DNA of 7,089 nucleotides from JBEBSD01 sp040394475 (GTDB taxonomy: Bacteria > Bacteroidota > Bacteroidia > Cytophagales > Spirosomataceae), in NCBI GenBank assembly GCA_040394475.1, contig JBEBSD010000137.1:1-7089 (forward strand), read 5' to 3'. A program made the position numbers and the translations under genes. A model generated the notes under the pieces. It searched no databases. It was not told where the DNA came from and saw nothing but the letters and a program-made list of their open reading frames with translations. Below are positions 1 through 6,631 of the stretch, in pieces (positions within the stretch are counted from its first letter, which is position 1; every line of letters begins with the position of its first letter).

Positions 1-261
1 TTGGTTGAATTTGGTTTCCCAGATCTTTTTGAATTGTTCCAACCACTTGTCTATCGCTTTCATTTTGTCATTTTCAAGAGAGTAGTAAATCTCCCGCCTT
101 TTTGTTCCTGTTCACATGCTGCAAGAATACGCAGGTGTTTTGTCTCCGCCTGCTGTGTACTGTTCGGCAATGGCGTTTGGTGTCATTGCCTGTACTGCAA
201 TTAAAACGAGGGTGGCTCGCCTTGTAGGGTCTGCAATGGCTTGAAAGATGTCGCTGCGCAT
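1..261 (-). pseudogene. Frameshifted ArsR-type winged-helix transcriptional regulator, 3' end outside window
   Basis: Read leftwards from an ATG at 261, three reading frames together give one ArsR-family protein. Frame one (261-151) starts MRSDIFQAIADPTRRATL and continues to NAIAEQYTA, the N-terminal part of the winged helix. Frame two (about 140-96) gives KHLRILAACEQEQKG, the recognition-helix and wing region. Frame three (96-1) gives REIYYSLENDKMKAIDKW followed by LEQFKKIWETKFNQ, the typical C-terminal helix. The second break fits loss of one C in GGCCGGGAG near position 97. The first, around 138-150, looks like a net loss of about five bases compared with relatives recalled from this family. 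Such proteins are about 110 residues and repress their own operon, often beside an SRPBCC/AHSA1-domain gene. About 25 residues and any partner lie beyond the left edge. Two breaks make sequencing error unlikely, so I call it dead. The 5' end lies inside a repeat also present at 6808-6973. Confidence 0.82.
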
Positions 262-296
262 TCGTCATTTTGTTTAGCAGCGAAGCCGATCGGTTG

Positions 297-327
297 CAAA
301 TATAAATGCAGCTTTTCGGTTTCGCAA
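297..327 (-). promoter_or_regulatory. Bacteroidota-type promoter of the ArsR-like pseudogene
   Basis: On the minus strand TATATTTG (304-297) matches the TAnnTTTG -7 element exactly, and a TTG -33 element (327-325) lies exactly 20 bases upstream. Transcription would start about 40 bases before the ATG at 261. There is no clear Shine-Dalgarno sequence, as is usual in this phylum. Both boxes and their spacing are kept in the repeat copy at 6876-6906. Confidence 0.75.
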
Positions 328-399
328 TTTTTTTTCAGATTGTTGAAAAGTCAGTTGGAATGGGCGGCTTGTAGGGTGTCGCCGAAATTGCTCCAAGTT

Positions 400-423
400 G
401 GGCGTAGTCTGGAGACTACGCCC
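400..423. repeat. Palindrome 1, left copy
   Basis: Arms GGGCGTAGTCT and AGACTACGCCC are perfectly complementary (11 bp) around a central GG. The same palindrome at 6661-6684 has a CC centre, and at 6979-7002 a GG centre. Confidence 0.9.
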
Positions 424-427
424 GAGT

Positions 428-493
428 GTCATCGGTCTTCAGACCGGTTCCACTAAAAGCAGCCTATCTACAGTCGGTCAGGAGACCTATGAC
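428..493. repeat. 66 nt stem-loop, left copy
   Basis: Arms 428-446 (GTCATCGGTCTTCAGACCG) and 475-493 (CGGTCAGGAGACCTATGAC) pair at 16 of 19 positions, plus one T-G wobble and two mismatches, around a 28 nt loop (447-474). Copies at 6689-6754 and 7007-7072 pair better (17 pairs, one wobble, one A-A mismatch) and their loop differs from this one at a single base. Confidence 0.8.
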
Positions 494-495
494 GC

Positions 496-523
496 CTGCC
501 CGTAGTCTGCAGACTACGGGCAG
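496..523. repeat. Palindrome 3, left copy (perfect 28 bp)
   Basis: Arms CTGCCCGTAGTCTG and CAGACTACGGGCAG are perfectly complementary with no spacer. The equivalent in the right-hand copy (6758-6783) has CAAG/CTTG in place of CCCG/CGGG, so both arms changed together. Confidence 0.9.
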
Positions 524-535
524 CTGAGATTACTT

Positions 536-566
536 GCAACCGAGTCCCAGCCTCTTCGCCGGTTGC
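536..566 (-). terminator. Possible terminator hairpin after the small secreted-protein gene
   Basis: GCAACCG (536-542) and CGGTTGC (560-566) form a 7 bp stem with a 17 nt loop, starting 8 bases past the stop of the minus-strand gene at 575-985. There is no U-tract, so a classical intrinsic terminator is not demonstrated. Confidence 0.3.
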
Positions 567-574
567 TACTCAAT

Positions 575-985
575 TTATTTTAGAGAAATTAGCCTGGAAT
601 TGTTGCTCGCGATGTCTACTGTCTTTACGACGCTGGTGCCTTTCTGATAAAGTTCAAAATAATAAGTCCCGTCTCTTAAATCATCCAGGTCGAAAATCAG
701 GCTCACTATGCGGTTGTTATCCGCATTCTGCAAGTCAAATTTATCGGAATAATAGACTCTCCCGCTTTTGTCTTTCAACGTTACGCGAAGCGTTTCATCG
801 ACGCCCACGTCGACCAGCAAACGAACACGGTTAGAATCAATGATCTTGTACAGTGCGGCTTCGAAATTCGCGGTGGCAACAGTCTCCTCTTTTGATTTGT
901 CGTTGTTTCGGTCTCCGGCAAATGAGGGAACCGATACGATAAGCGCCATCGCGCAGAGCAGATTTGAAATAATGGAAATTTTCAT
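575..985 (-). CDS. Small secreted protein of unknown function (beta-sandwich-like)
   Basis: The 136-residue product begins with a classical signal peptide: K2 near the start, a hydrophobic core around residues 5-20 (NLLCAMALIVSVPSFA), and likely cleavage after SFA near residue 23. The mature part of about 112 residues alternates hydrophobic and polar residues in short strands. It contains the pattern LRVTLKDKSGRVYYSDKF, then FDLDDLRDGTYYFELYQKG, then VVKTVDI. This strand-Gly-strand layout resembles the Ig-like beta-sandwich of T9SS sorting tails and similar small periplasmic proteins of Bacteroidota, but the FPNP-type motif is missing, so it is probably a free periplasmic or exported protein (inference). 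The ATG at 985 is chosen because it directly opens the signal peptide; no clear Shine-Dalgarno is present. I do not recognise a named family. The gene stands alone, divergent from the MutS-like gene. Confidence 0.8.
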   Translation of the reverse strand: MKISIISNLLCAMALIVSVPSFAGDRNNDKSKEETVATANFEAALYKIIDSNRVRLLVDVGVDETLRVTLKDKSGRVYYSDKFDLQNADNNRIVSLIFDLDDLRDGTYYFELYQKGTSVVKTVDIASNNSRLISLK

Positions 986-1283
986 GGCTAATAAAATTTG
1001 AATGGTTTGCTTTAACAGATGCTACATTACCATCTATTCGAAAAAAGGGTATGCCAAATCCCGATTCCCGTGCCTTTCGCCTTGCTAAAACAGCTAATCA
1101 ATTCACAATTAGGCAACTATACAGGTTTCAAAAATATCCTCCGTCCTGCGGCACTGTTCAGAATCGCACAACAGTTGTCTGAAAACGAACGGATTTTACT
1201 CCGGCGCCTCCTGAGGTGATCTTTACCAGGTACGCCGGGCGAACTTTTTGATAACCTTAAAACAAGCGAGAGCGCGGAAAATT
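986..1283. other. Divergent intergenic spacer, no recognisable gene
   Basis: This is the shared upstream region of the minus-strand small secreted protein and the plus-strand MutS-like gene. I find no tRNA-like arms and no convincing coding stretch. A single TATTTTTG box on the minus strand (1136-1129) matches TAnnTTTG and could drive the secreted-protein gene with a leader of about 140 nt, but no TTG box sits at the right distance, so this is weak. The open frame ending at 1219 shows no recognisable domain. Confidence 0.5.
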
Positions 1284-1314
1284 TTGCTTCCCAACACGTA
1301 AAGCGCTATCATTG
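1284..1314 (+). promoter_or_regulatory. Candidate promoter of the MutS-like gene
   Basis: TTG at 1284-1286 and TATCATTG at 1307-1314 are separated by exactly 20 bases and match the TTG-N20-TAnnTTTG pattern with one mismatch. Initiation near 1321 would give a leader of about 97 nt before the chosen ATG at 1418. Confidence 0.45.
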
Positions 1315-1417
1315 GTATCGTTTAATCACAGAAGGGCGTTTCCCGAAATTCGGCCTTACGGTGAAAGACGGGCATTTCAGGCTCGCTTTACTATCGTCCC
1401 ATTACCCCCAGGAAAAA

Positions 1418-3283
1418 ATGGAGTTCTTTCATCAAAAGTCCGGTGAATACAAGGCCAAAGCCGATCGCTACCGGGTACAACAAAACAGGTTAGCTTTAAT
1501 TCGTCTGATCATTTTTATAGCTTCCGTTATCTTGATATGCATCCTGGCTAACAGGAGGCTTCTTTCTTACCTGTTTTTAGCGGTGCCGCTGAGTGCGGCA
1601 ATTTTCGGATTTGCGCTTTCCCGTTATAACCGGCTTAAGGAGCTCGCTGCCCATTTTTCCCGACTACAGCAGATCAACGACCGGGAACTATTCCGAATAG
1701 GAAACAATTTGACGGCTTTTCCGAAAGGACAAAAGTTTCTCGACCGCAACCATCCCTACCTGGCAGACCTCGACATTTTTGGTGCTCACTCGCTGTTTCA
1801 GTTGCTCAACCGCACTACCACCGAATCGGGAGAGGAACGACTGGCCTCGTGGCTGACGGTGCCGGCTTCCGAAGAAGTAATCGTAAAACGCCAGGCAGCC
1901 ATAAAGGAACTGACTGCAAAAGTAGATTGGCGGCAGGATTTTCAAGCCGCCGGGATGCCGTTCACCAATCCGGATGGTAACTGGACAGCATTACGCAACT
2001 GGAGCCGGGAACCGGTTCAACTGCTACTTAAAAAAAGAAAGTACCAGGCTGTTGCCATCCTTCTGGGATTCCTGGCGATCGGCAGTACGTTTTATTTCGC
2101 TCAACACCTGCTTGACGTGCTGCGATTAACCACTTCTTTTTCCATCTTATATGCAATCCCCCTCGGAGTTTGTCTGTCAATCAACGGACTGGTCTTAAGG
2201 CGATTGAAAAAAAATACGCTTGCTATAGCTGAACAACTTCATCGCAGTGTCGCCATTCTGAACGGCTATGAAGCGCTTATCCGCCAGGTCGAATCCACTT
2301 CTTTTGAAACAGAATCCCTGCGCTGTTTAAAAGCAGCCTTTAAGCTGGATAACTTCTCAGCAGCAGTCGAAATCAGGAAGCTCAGGAGGATCCTGGATGT
2401 GCTCATGCAGCGGAAGAGTAACGATCCTGTCGGCGGAAATGCGTTCTATACCATCCTCAACCAGTTTTTTCTTTTAGATATTCATTGGGTACTCCTGACC
2501 GAATCGTGGAAAAACGAAAACGGACATCGATTCTCCGAATGGGCGAATGCGATCAGTGAACTGGAAGCGCTGTGCAGCCTGAGCGGTTTCGCATTTTCAA
2601 ATCCCTCCTACGCATTTCCGGAACTGTCCGGCCAATCATTTGACATTCACCTGGGCACCCTTGGACACCCCCTTATCCATCCGGACAAAAGGGTCTGTAA
2701 CGACTTCGACCTTCATGGGCCCGGATCCGTCGCCATCATTACAGGATCGAACATGGCCGGAAAGAGTACCTTTCTCAGAACGTTGGGCGTTAACCTTGTA
2801 CTTGCTTTTGCAGGAGCGCCTTGCTGTATCTCAACCGGGAGAGTTTCCCGGGTACAACTTTTTACGAGTATGCGTACGCAGGACAATCTCGAAGAAGGCG
2901 TTTCCTCCTTCTATGCAGAACTCAGGCGAATTGAACAACTGCTGAAATTATCCGGGACGGGACAAAGCGAGGTGTTTTTTCTTCTTGATGAAATTTTCAA
3001 GGGGACCAATTCTCAGGATCGCTATAAAGGCGGCATTTCCCTGATCAGCCAACTTAGCAAGCTGCATACTTTTGGGCTCGTTTCTACTCACGATCTGGAG
3101 TTGGCCAGAACGGTCAGTGTTCACCTGCCGGTGCAGCAATACAGCTTCAACAGCCGGATAAAAGACACAGCCCTTTACTTTGATTACAAGCTTACACCCG
3201 GCCTGTGCCGTGACTTTAATGCGAGCGAATTAATGAAAAAGAGCGGTATTAAAATACTGCCGGAGCTGGAACGCATCGGGTGA
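1418..3283 (+). CDS. Membrane-anchored MutS-related ATPase
   Basis: The 621-residue product has the MutS C-terminal ATPase domain. It shows Walker A GSNMAGKST at 443-451, the SMRTQDNLEEGVSSFYAELRRI signalling segment, Walker B FFLLDE at 520-525 followed by IFKGTN, and STHDLELA with H558. The mismatch-recognition domain I and connector domain of true MutS (about 850 residues) are absent. Instead there are two hydrophobic helices near 25-44 and 48-68 and two more near 211-228 and 240-260, with a core/lever-like helical region between about 75 and 430. This architecture belongs to the MutS-like proteins common in Bacteroidota, whose function is not established; a role in mismatch repair should not be assumed. 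ATG 1418 is preferred over the GTG at 1361 because AGGA precedes it closely and relatives start with a similar FFxxKxxEY segment. The protein probably sits in the inner membrane with the ATPase facing the cytoplasm (inference). Confidence 0.88.
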   Translation: MEFFHQKSGEYKAKADRYRVQQNRLALIRLIIFIASVILICILANRRLLSYLFLAVPLSAAIFGFALSRYNRLKELAAHFSRLQQINDRELFRIGNNLTAFPKGQKFLDRNHPYLADLDIFGAHSLFQLLNRTTTESGEERLASWLTVPASEEVIVKRQAAIKELTAKVDWRQDFQAAGMPFTNPDGNWTALRNWSREPVQLLLKKRKYQAVAILLGFLAIGSTFYFAQHLLDVLRLTTSFSILYAIPLGVCLSINGLVLRRLKKNTLAIAEQLHRSVAILNGYEALIRQVESTSFETESLRCLKAAFKLDNFSAAVEIRKLRRILDVLMQRKSNDPVGGNAFYTILNQFFLLDIHWVLLTESWKNENGHRFSEWANAISELEALCSLSGFAFSNPSYAFPELSGQSFDIHLGTLGHPLIHPDKRVCNDFDLHGPGSVAIITGSNMAGKSTFLRTLGVNLVLAFAGAPCCISTGRVSRVQLFTSMRTQDNLEEGVSSFYAELRRIEQLLKLSGTGQSEVFFLLDEIFKGTNSQDRYKGGISLISQLSKLHTFGLVSTHDLELARTVSVHLPVQQYSFNSRIKDTALYFDYKLTPGLCRDFNASELMKKSGIKILPELERIG

Positions 3284-3528
3284 AAAAAGGGCACAAACCC
3301 ACTGCTGCCTGACAAGGAGACAACTATTCCCCTTTCAGCAACACACTTATCTGTGCCATTGTCAGACTTGATGTCGGAGCCCCCTCTGCTAATAGTAAGA
3401 CCTGGAACGGTTTTCAGTCTAACTCCATTCCTATATTCATATAGCACATTTCCGGTTCTGGCAATGCCAGGTCAATACTAAAAATGGCCTGGCAGGAGTT
3501 CTATTATATGTGTATAATTCCTCTTCCT

Positions 3529-5058
3529 ATGAAAAGAATTTTCTATACGCTGATTCTGTTTTTTTGTTCTAATGCTTTAATAGCTCAGAAGGAGGCCGGC
3601 AACTGGCATTTCGGAGTTTTTTTTGGTTTAAATTTTTCAACAGGCTGCCGACCCGAACTGGTTCCGACCAGCAGCATGGCGACGATGGAGGGAAGCGCCG
3701 CGATCTCTGATAAAGACGGCAATCTGCTCTTCTATTCCGATGCCGTTGACGTATGGAACCGGAAGCACGAACTCATGCCCAACAGCGGGGACGACGATCC
3801 CAGACCGGGAATTAACCGTCAGTACGGCGCACTGTCTCAGGGGGCATTGATAGTCCCGTCCCCGGCGGATCCGCAGCATATTTACTATTCTTTTAGTCTT
3901 ATAGAATCCGACCAGCCGGTAAGAGGCCATATTCTTACCGGCATATTGACCTATTCCCGTATCGACATGCGCCTGGACGACGGGAAAGGAGACGTGATCC
4001 TGACAGACAAAAGCACTTTTCTGGCAAACGGTCTGGCAGGCCGGCTTACAGCCATACCTCATGCCAATGGTACCGACTACTGGCTGCTTACCCACGAATA
4101 TGCTTCTAACGCCTTTCTGGTTTATCCTATCACCAGATTGGGGATCGGACCTGCGGACACGATCAGGATAGGCCCGGAAATGGACACCCGATGGGGCTTT
4201 TTAAAGGCGTCGCCCGATGGCAGAAAACTGGCATGCTCATCGAGAGCCACCGAGGAACGCTCATTTGATCTATACGATTTTGACGCTTCCACCGGGCAAA
4301 TCTCAAATTATGTGAGCCTGGGGATGCTTCGTGTCGCCCATGGCGTTTCTTTTTCGCCCGACAACACCAAGCTATATGTCAGCAATATGGACTGGGCCGA
4401 TAGAGACCAACCGGTATATCACCCGGAGATGATTCGTCAGTACGATCTGGACGCGGGTAGCACCGATGCGATAATAGCTTCGGGAAAAAGCATCGTCTAT
4501 CAAAACCCATTCACAAACGTCGAGCAGGATGGCAACCGAGCCAGGGATTTCTACGCGCCGTCGCTACAGCTGGGTCCCGACGGACGTATTTATTGCGCTG
4601 CCAACGTCGGTGACACTTCCCGTCATGATTGGGGATATCGATTTTTAGTGATTGAAAAGCCAAACGAAGCAGGCTTTGCTTGCGACGTGAATGTTCAGAC
4701 ATTGAAGAAACCGGTCGGGTTCGTCGGCCACGCCAGCGACCTTCCCAATTTTATGCAGCATTATTTTAACGGATTAGAACCCTGGTCTTGCTTGGGGGAG
4801 AACGAGGGATGCGCTGATTCGGAGATTGTTCTTTTTCCCAATCCGGCTCGGGAGTATATCGAGCTCTATATGTCAAGTCTTTGTTTTTCAAAATACCATC
4901 TGAGGTTGATCAGCATGTCCGGTCAGGTGCTTGCCTCTTATCGGGTGAATGAGCCGGACTCGCACAAGATCAATGTCAGCAACCTGTCAGCCGGAATCTA
5001 CCTGATCGAAATGCGCTTCAGAAATCGTGTGGCAGTAAAGCGGTTTGTCAGGTATTAG
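3529..5058 (+). CDS. Secreted propeller-like protein with T9SS type A sorting domain
   Basis: The 509-residue product starts with a signal peptide (MKRIFYTLILFF, cleavage likely after IAQ at about 20). The body opens with NWHFGVFFGLNF and EGSAAISDKDGNLLFYSDAVD, then VWNRKHELMPN. This is the characteristic opening of large exported Bacteroidota proteins that carry WD40/TolB-like blades. Later blade motifs include SPDGRKLACSS, SFSPDNTKLYVSN and LGPDGRIYCAANVG. The last 76 residues (about 434-509) form a T9SS type A sorting domain: VLFPNPA, LISMSGQVL, NVSNLSAGIYLIEM and a basic end KRFVRY. The protein should cross the outer membrane through the type IX system and be attached to the surface or released. 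An upstream in-frame ATG at 3484 would add 15 residues before the signal peptide, so 3529 is chosen. The ligand or substrate is unknown. The 245 bp gap after the MutS-like gene argues against tight co-transcription. Confidence 0.88.
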   Translation: MKRIFYTLILFFCSNALIAQKEAGNWHFGVFFGLNFSTGCRPELVPTSSMATMEGSAAISDKDGNLLFYSDAVDVWNRKHELMPNSGDDDPRPGINRQYGALSQGALIVPSPADPQHIYYSFSLIESDQPVRGHILTGILTYSRIDMRLDDGKGDVILTDKSTFLANGLAGRLTAIPHANGTDYWLLTHEYASNAFLVYPITRLGIGPADTIRIGPEMDTRWGFLKASPDGRKLACSSRATEERSFDLYDFDASTGQISNYVSLGMLRVAHGVSFSPDNTKLYVSNMDWADRDQPVYHPEMIRQYDLDAGSTDAIIASGKSIVYQNPFTNVEQDGNRARDFYAPSLQLGPDGRIYCAANVGDTSRHDWGYRFLVIEKPNEAGFACDVNVQTLKKPVGFVGHASDLPNFMQHYFNGLEPWSCLGENEGCADSEIVLFPNPAREYIELYMSSLCFSKYHLRLISMSGQVLASYRVNEPDSHKINVSNLSAGIYLIEMRFRNRVAVKRFVRY

Positions 5059-5130
5059 ATTTGCGGGTACTGAAGAACCTGTCGCGCTTTTCGTATGCCT
5101 TTAAACAGCGGTTTGGGTCAGTCGGCGCTG

Positions 5131-5149
5131 GCCGGGATAGAAAGCCGGC
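5131..5149. terminator. Small GC-rich hairpin between convergent genes
   Basis: GCCGG (5131-5135) and CCGGC (5145-5149) could pair around a 9 nt loop in the gap between the T9SS cargo gene and the hydrolase gene. There is no T-run on either side, so a terminator function is only suggested by the position. Confidence 0.2.
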
Positions 5150-5163
5150 ACAGAATGCATGGA

Positions 5164-6171
5164 CTACCGCGCCGTCTGCCCAATCCACTCTCCCCAGTAC
5201 CCGGCCACCTTATCCCAATTGAATTGACTGTGGTCGATGGTCCCGTCGTTCCGCACCGGGAAAAAGTTGTGCTCGCAGTTGATGCAGGGTTTGAAGGTAA
5301 AGTTGTCCTTCCCCTTCCGCAACACTTCAACCCTCAGCAGATCATTGAGCGCCGCGTTGGTATCTTTGGTGCCATACATGATTAGCACCGGGATTTTTAG
5401 GCGGGAAATAGCGTTTATCTGTGGTTGGGAGAAAGTGTAGGTCGCATAAAACGAATCCCCTGTTTCAGTGGAACGGGAGTCTCTGTTTTTTAGTACAGTT
5501 TTCCAGTAATCGAAGGCTGATTCCCCGAAGCGGGTGCTATCCGTATCACTTTCCCTTCTTCGGCCCCGGGCGATGATGTCATTGATCCTGCCCAATGGGT
5601 TGCCGCTCGCATAGATCAGATGGGATATCCTCCTGCTTCTTGCAGCCATGGCCGCGGCAATATGTGCGCCTTCGCTATGGCCGGCTACGACGGCTTGCGT
5701 ACGCGCTGCCCAGCTCATTTGCTGCAGCTTTTTTAAAAGGAAGAGGTTCCGGGAGACATAGAAATCCGGATGATTGTTGGCTATGTAATCCTCTGGGAAG
5801 CGTCCTGTTTCATCGGCATACGTAAAGTTATTCCTCAGATTACGGACATGTCTTGCCAGGGGTACTGCTGGTTTGCCTACGATGACGAGGTGATATTGTT
5901 TGGCGAGTGTATCGGTCTTAAAGGGGAATACCCCGTATGGACCTTTGTCCGAGCTTATAATCAGGGGTTTCGGCATACTCCCCTGGCAAAAAAACAGGAC
6001 CGGCTTTCGGACCATTTCCTCTCCCTTCGCAGAGGCTACCAGTACGTCGGCAGGCTTGCCGTTAAAGGTGAATTGCAGGTGGCGCATTCCGAGGCTGTCG
6101 ATCAGTACAGCCTGGCCCCAGCTTTCAGCACCCAATAAAAGTCCGTATACCATGAATGACAGGAAGCGCAT
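5164..6171 (-). CDS. Secreted alpha/beta-hydrolase
   Basis: The 335-residue product has an N-terminal signal peptide (about residues 1-20, ending SWGQ). The alpha/beta-hydrolase fold shows the strand plus oxyanion region KPVLFFCQGSMPKPL (about 56-70), the nucleophile elbow GHSEG (S166), strand ISHLIYASG, then KIPVLIMYGTKD with the presumed acid D270, and the presumed catalytic H301 in CINCEHNFFP. The order Ser-Asp-His and the spacing fit a complete triad, so an active esterase, peptidase or acyl hydrolase is likely; the substrate cannot be read from the sequence. C296 and C299, next to H301, are unusual and could form a disulfide in the periplasm (inference). The region 105-150 forms an insert before the nucleophile strand. 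The ATG at 6171 is well placed behind a TATTTTTG box and opens the signal peptide. The gene converges on the T9SS cargo gene and is not in an operon. Confidence 0.87.
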   Translation of the reverse strand: MRFLSFMVYGLLLGAESWGQAVLIDSLGMRHLQFTFNGKPADVLVASAKGEEMVRKPVLFFCQGSMPKPLIISSDKGPYGVFPFKTDTLAKQYHLVIVGKPAVPLARHVRNLRNNFTYADETGRFPEDYIANNHPDFYVSRNLFLLKKLQQMSWAARTQAVVAGHSEGAHIAAAMAARSRRISHLIYASGNPLGRINDIIARGRRRESDTDSTRFGESAFDYWKTVLKNRDSRSTETGDSFYATYTFSQPQINAISRLKIPVLIMYGTKDTNAALNDLLRVEVLRKGKDNFTFKPCINCEHNFFPVRNDGTIDHSQFNWDKVAGYWGEWIGQTAR

Positions 6172-6172
6172 A

Positions 6173-6194
6173 GATCATCAGATTAGTGATGATC
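6173..6194 (-). promoter_or_regulatory. Inverted repeat covering the hydrolase leader (operator or leader hairpin)
   Basis: GATCATCA (6173-6180) and TGATGATC (6187-6194) are perfectly complementary with a 6 nt spacer. The structure begins at the last base of the -7 box and ends one base before the hydrolase ATG, so it could be an operator or a leader hairpin that limits ribosome access. Confidence 0.5.
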
Positions 6195-6201
6195 AAAAAT
6201 A
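6194..6201 (-). promoter_or_regulatory. -7 element of the hydrolase promoter
   Basis: TATTTTTG on the minus strand (6201-6194) matches TAnnTTTG exactly and lies 22 bases before the hydrolase start codon. I find no good TTG at the -33 position, so basal strength may be low or depend on an activator (inference). Confidence 0.55.
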
Positions 6202-6249
6202 GGGTGAAAATCTACTGAAGCGTAGGGTGCGTCTCCCTTTTAGGTTTAT

Positions 6250-6280
6250 TTAACAGATAATCAGATAAGCCTTACCTTTG
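6250..6280 (+). promoter_or_regulatory. Promoter ahead of the Panacea pseudogene
   Basis: TACCTTTG (6273-6280) matches TAnnTTTG exactly. TTA at 6250-6252, a near match to TTG, lies 20 bases upstream. The homology of the downstream pseudogene begins only about 19 bases further on, so the promoter now drives a truncated reading frame. Confidence 0.6.
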
Positions 6281-6298
6281 CATCCCTTTTTTAAAAAT

Positions 6299-6631
6299 CG
6301 ATACAAAGCAATAGACATGGGGCCTGTTCCTAATAACTTCCAAAGCATATTTGAATACTTTGCTAACGAATATGAAATTGATATTTTCTATACTCAATTC
6401 CCGTAAGGATAGGTGGGAGAACAATTCAAAGCAAGAAAGGATAGGCCGTTTAAAGCTGAACTATTTTCGGAAAATGAATTAATAGTTTTAGAAAAAGTAG
6501 CAACGATCTTCAAATCCACCAGCACTAATGACATAATTGAGCTAAGTCATCTGGAAGAAGCCTGGAAGAAAAACGAAAAAAACAAAAGTGTAATTAGTTA
6601 TGAATACGCATTTGAATTAGATCAATTTTAA
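6299..6631 (+). pseudogene. Panacea (DUF4065, SocA-like antitoxin) gene, 5'-truncated with two in-frame stops
   Basis: One continuous frame reads RYKAIDMGPVPNNFQSIFEY, then FANEYEIDIFYTQFP, stop TAA (6404-6406), GGA, stop TAG (6410-6412), then VGEQFKARKDRPF and on through LFSENELIVLEKVATIF, TNDIIELSHLEEAW and VISYEYAFEL to the TAA at 6629. The GPVP...YE and LSHxExAW signatures are hallmarks of the Panacea domain, which acts as an antitoxin domain in several toxin-antitoxin systems and may be preceded by a helix-turn-helix. The homology on both sides of the stops is in one frame, so they are substitutions (for example TAT to TAG), not a frameshift. The N-terminal part, normally including a YADF-type segment before GxRYKAI, is missing; the match begins abruptly at about 6299. 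The ATG at 6317 and GTG at 6413 are internal codons. No toxin gene lies beside it. It is almost surely non-functional. Confidence 0.85.

Larger units (their letters stand above)
229..527. repeat. Composite repeat, left copy (ArsR-promoter module + palindrome module)
   Basis: The unit has two parts. Positions 229-394 hold the first 11 codons and promoter of the ArsR-like gene plus about 67 bp of upstream DNA. They align without gaps to 6808-6973, with about 19 differences in 166 positions by hand count. Positions 395-527 are a palindrome module that recurs at 6656-6804 and 6974-7089. The palindrome module contains three inverted repeats in fixed order (400-423, 428-493, 496-523). No open reading frame with credible protein features covers it, and no transposase or target-site duplication is visible. 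It is best described as a structured intergenic repeat family, perhaps non-autonomous, whose mobility mechanism is unknown. Confidence 0.9.

Noticed and set aside
221..377. Short direct repeat CTTGTAGGGT at 221-230 and 368-377, considered as a target-site duplication.
   Set aside because: The first copy is part of the ArsR coding sequence (the DPTR codons), the second lies within the repeat module and also occurs in the right copy, and no insertion boundary coincides with either.
395..527. Integron attC-like site, because GTTGGGC fits the GTTRRRY core and a long imperfect hairpin follows.
   Set aside because: The core lies outside the hairpin on the wrong side, no paired RYYYAAC core is found, and there is no integrase or cassette array.
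1361..1417. GTG at 1361 as the start of the MutS-like protein (19 extra residues).
   Set aside because: It has no ribosome binding site and the added residues show no family features; the ATG at 1418 has AGGA close upstream and a family-like N-terminus.
3284..3447. A minus-strand open stretch with a GG-C pattern (LTISRGGSDIKS, then a Cys) that recalls a RiPP precursor leader, and an alternative frame ending ISVLLKGE.
   Set aside because: There is no suitable start or promoter, the first frame runs far into the 3' end of the MutS-like gene, and no modification or export genes are nearby. The resemblance is too weak to call.
3637..4095. A 152-codon open frame on the minus strand, opposite the T9SS cargo gene.
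   Set aside because: It lies wholly inside a well-supported gene and its translation shows no signal peptide, domain or plausible composition.
5770..6202. Overlapping plus-strand open frames of 100-122 codons opposite the hydrolase gene.
   Set aside because: The minus strand has a complete signal peptide and catalytic triad; these frames are its antisense shadows.
6413..6631. A separate 72-residue gene starting at GTG 6413.
   Set aside because: The homology continues upstream in the same frame through the two stops, so this is the 3' part of the Panacea pseudogene and not an independent gene.
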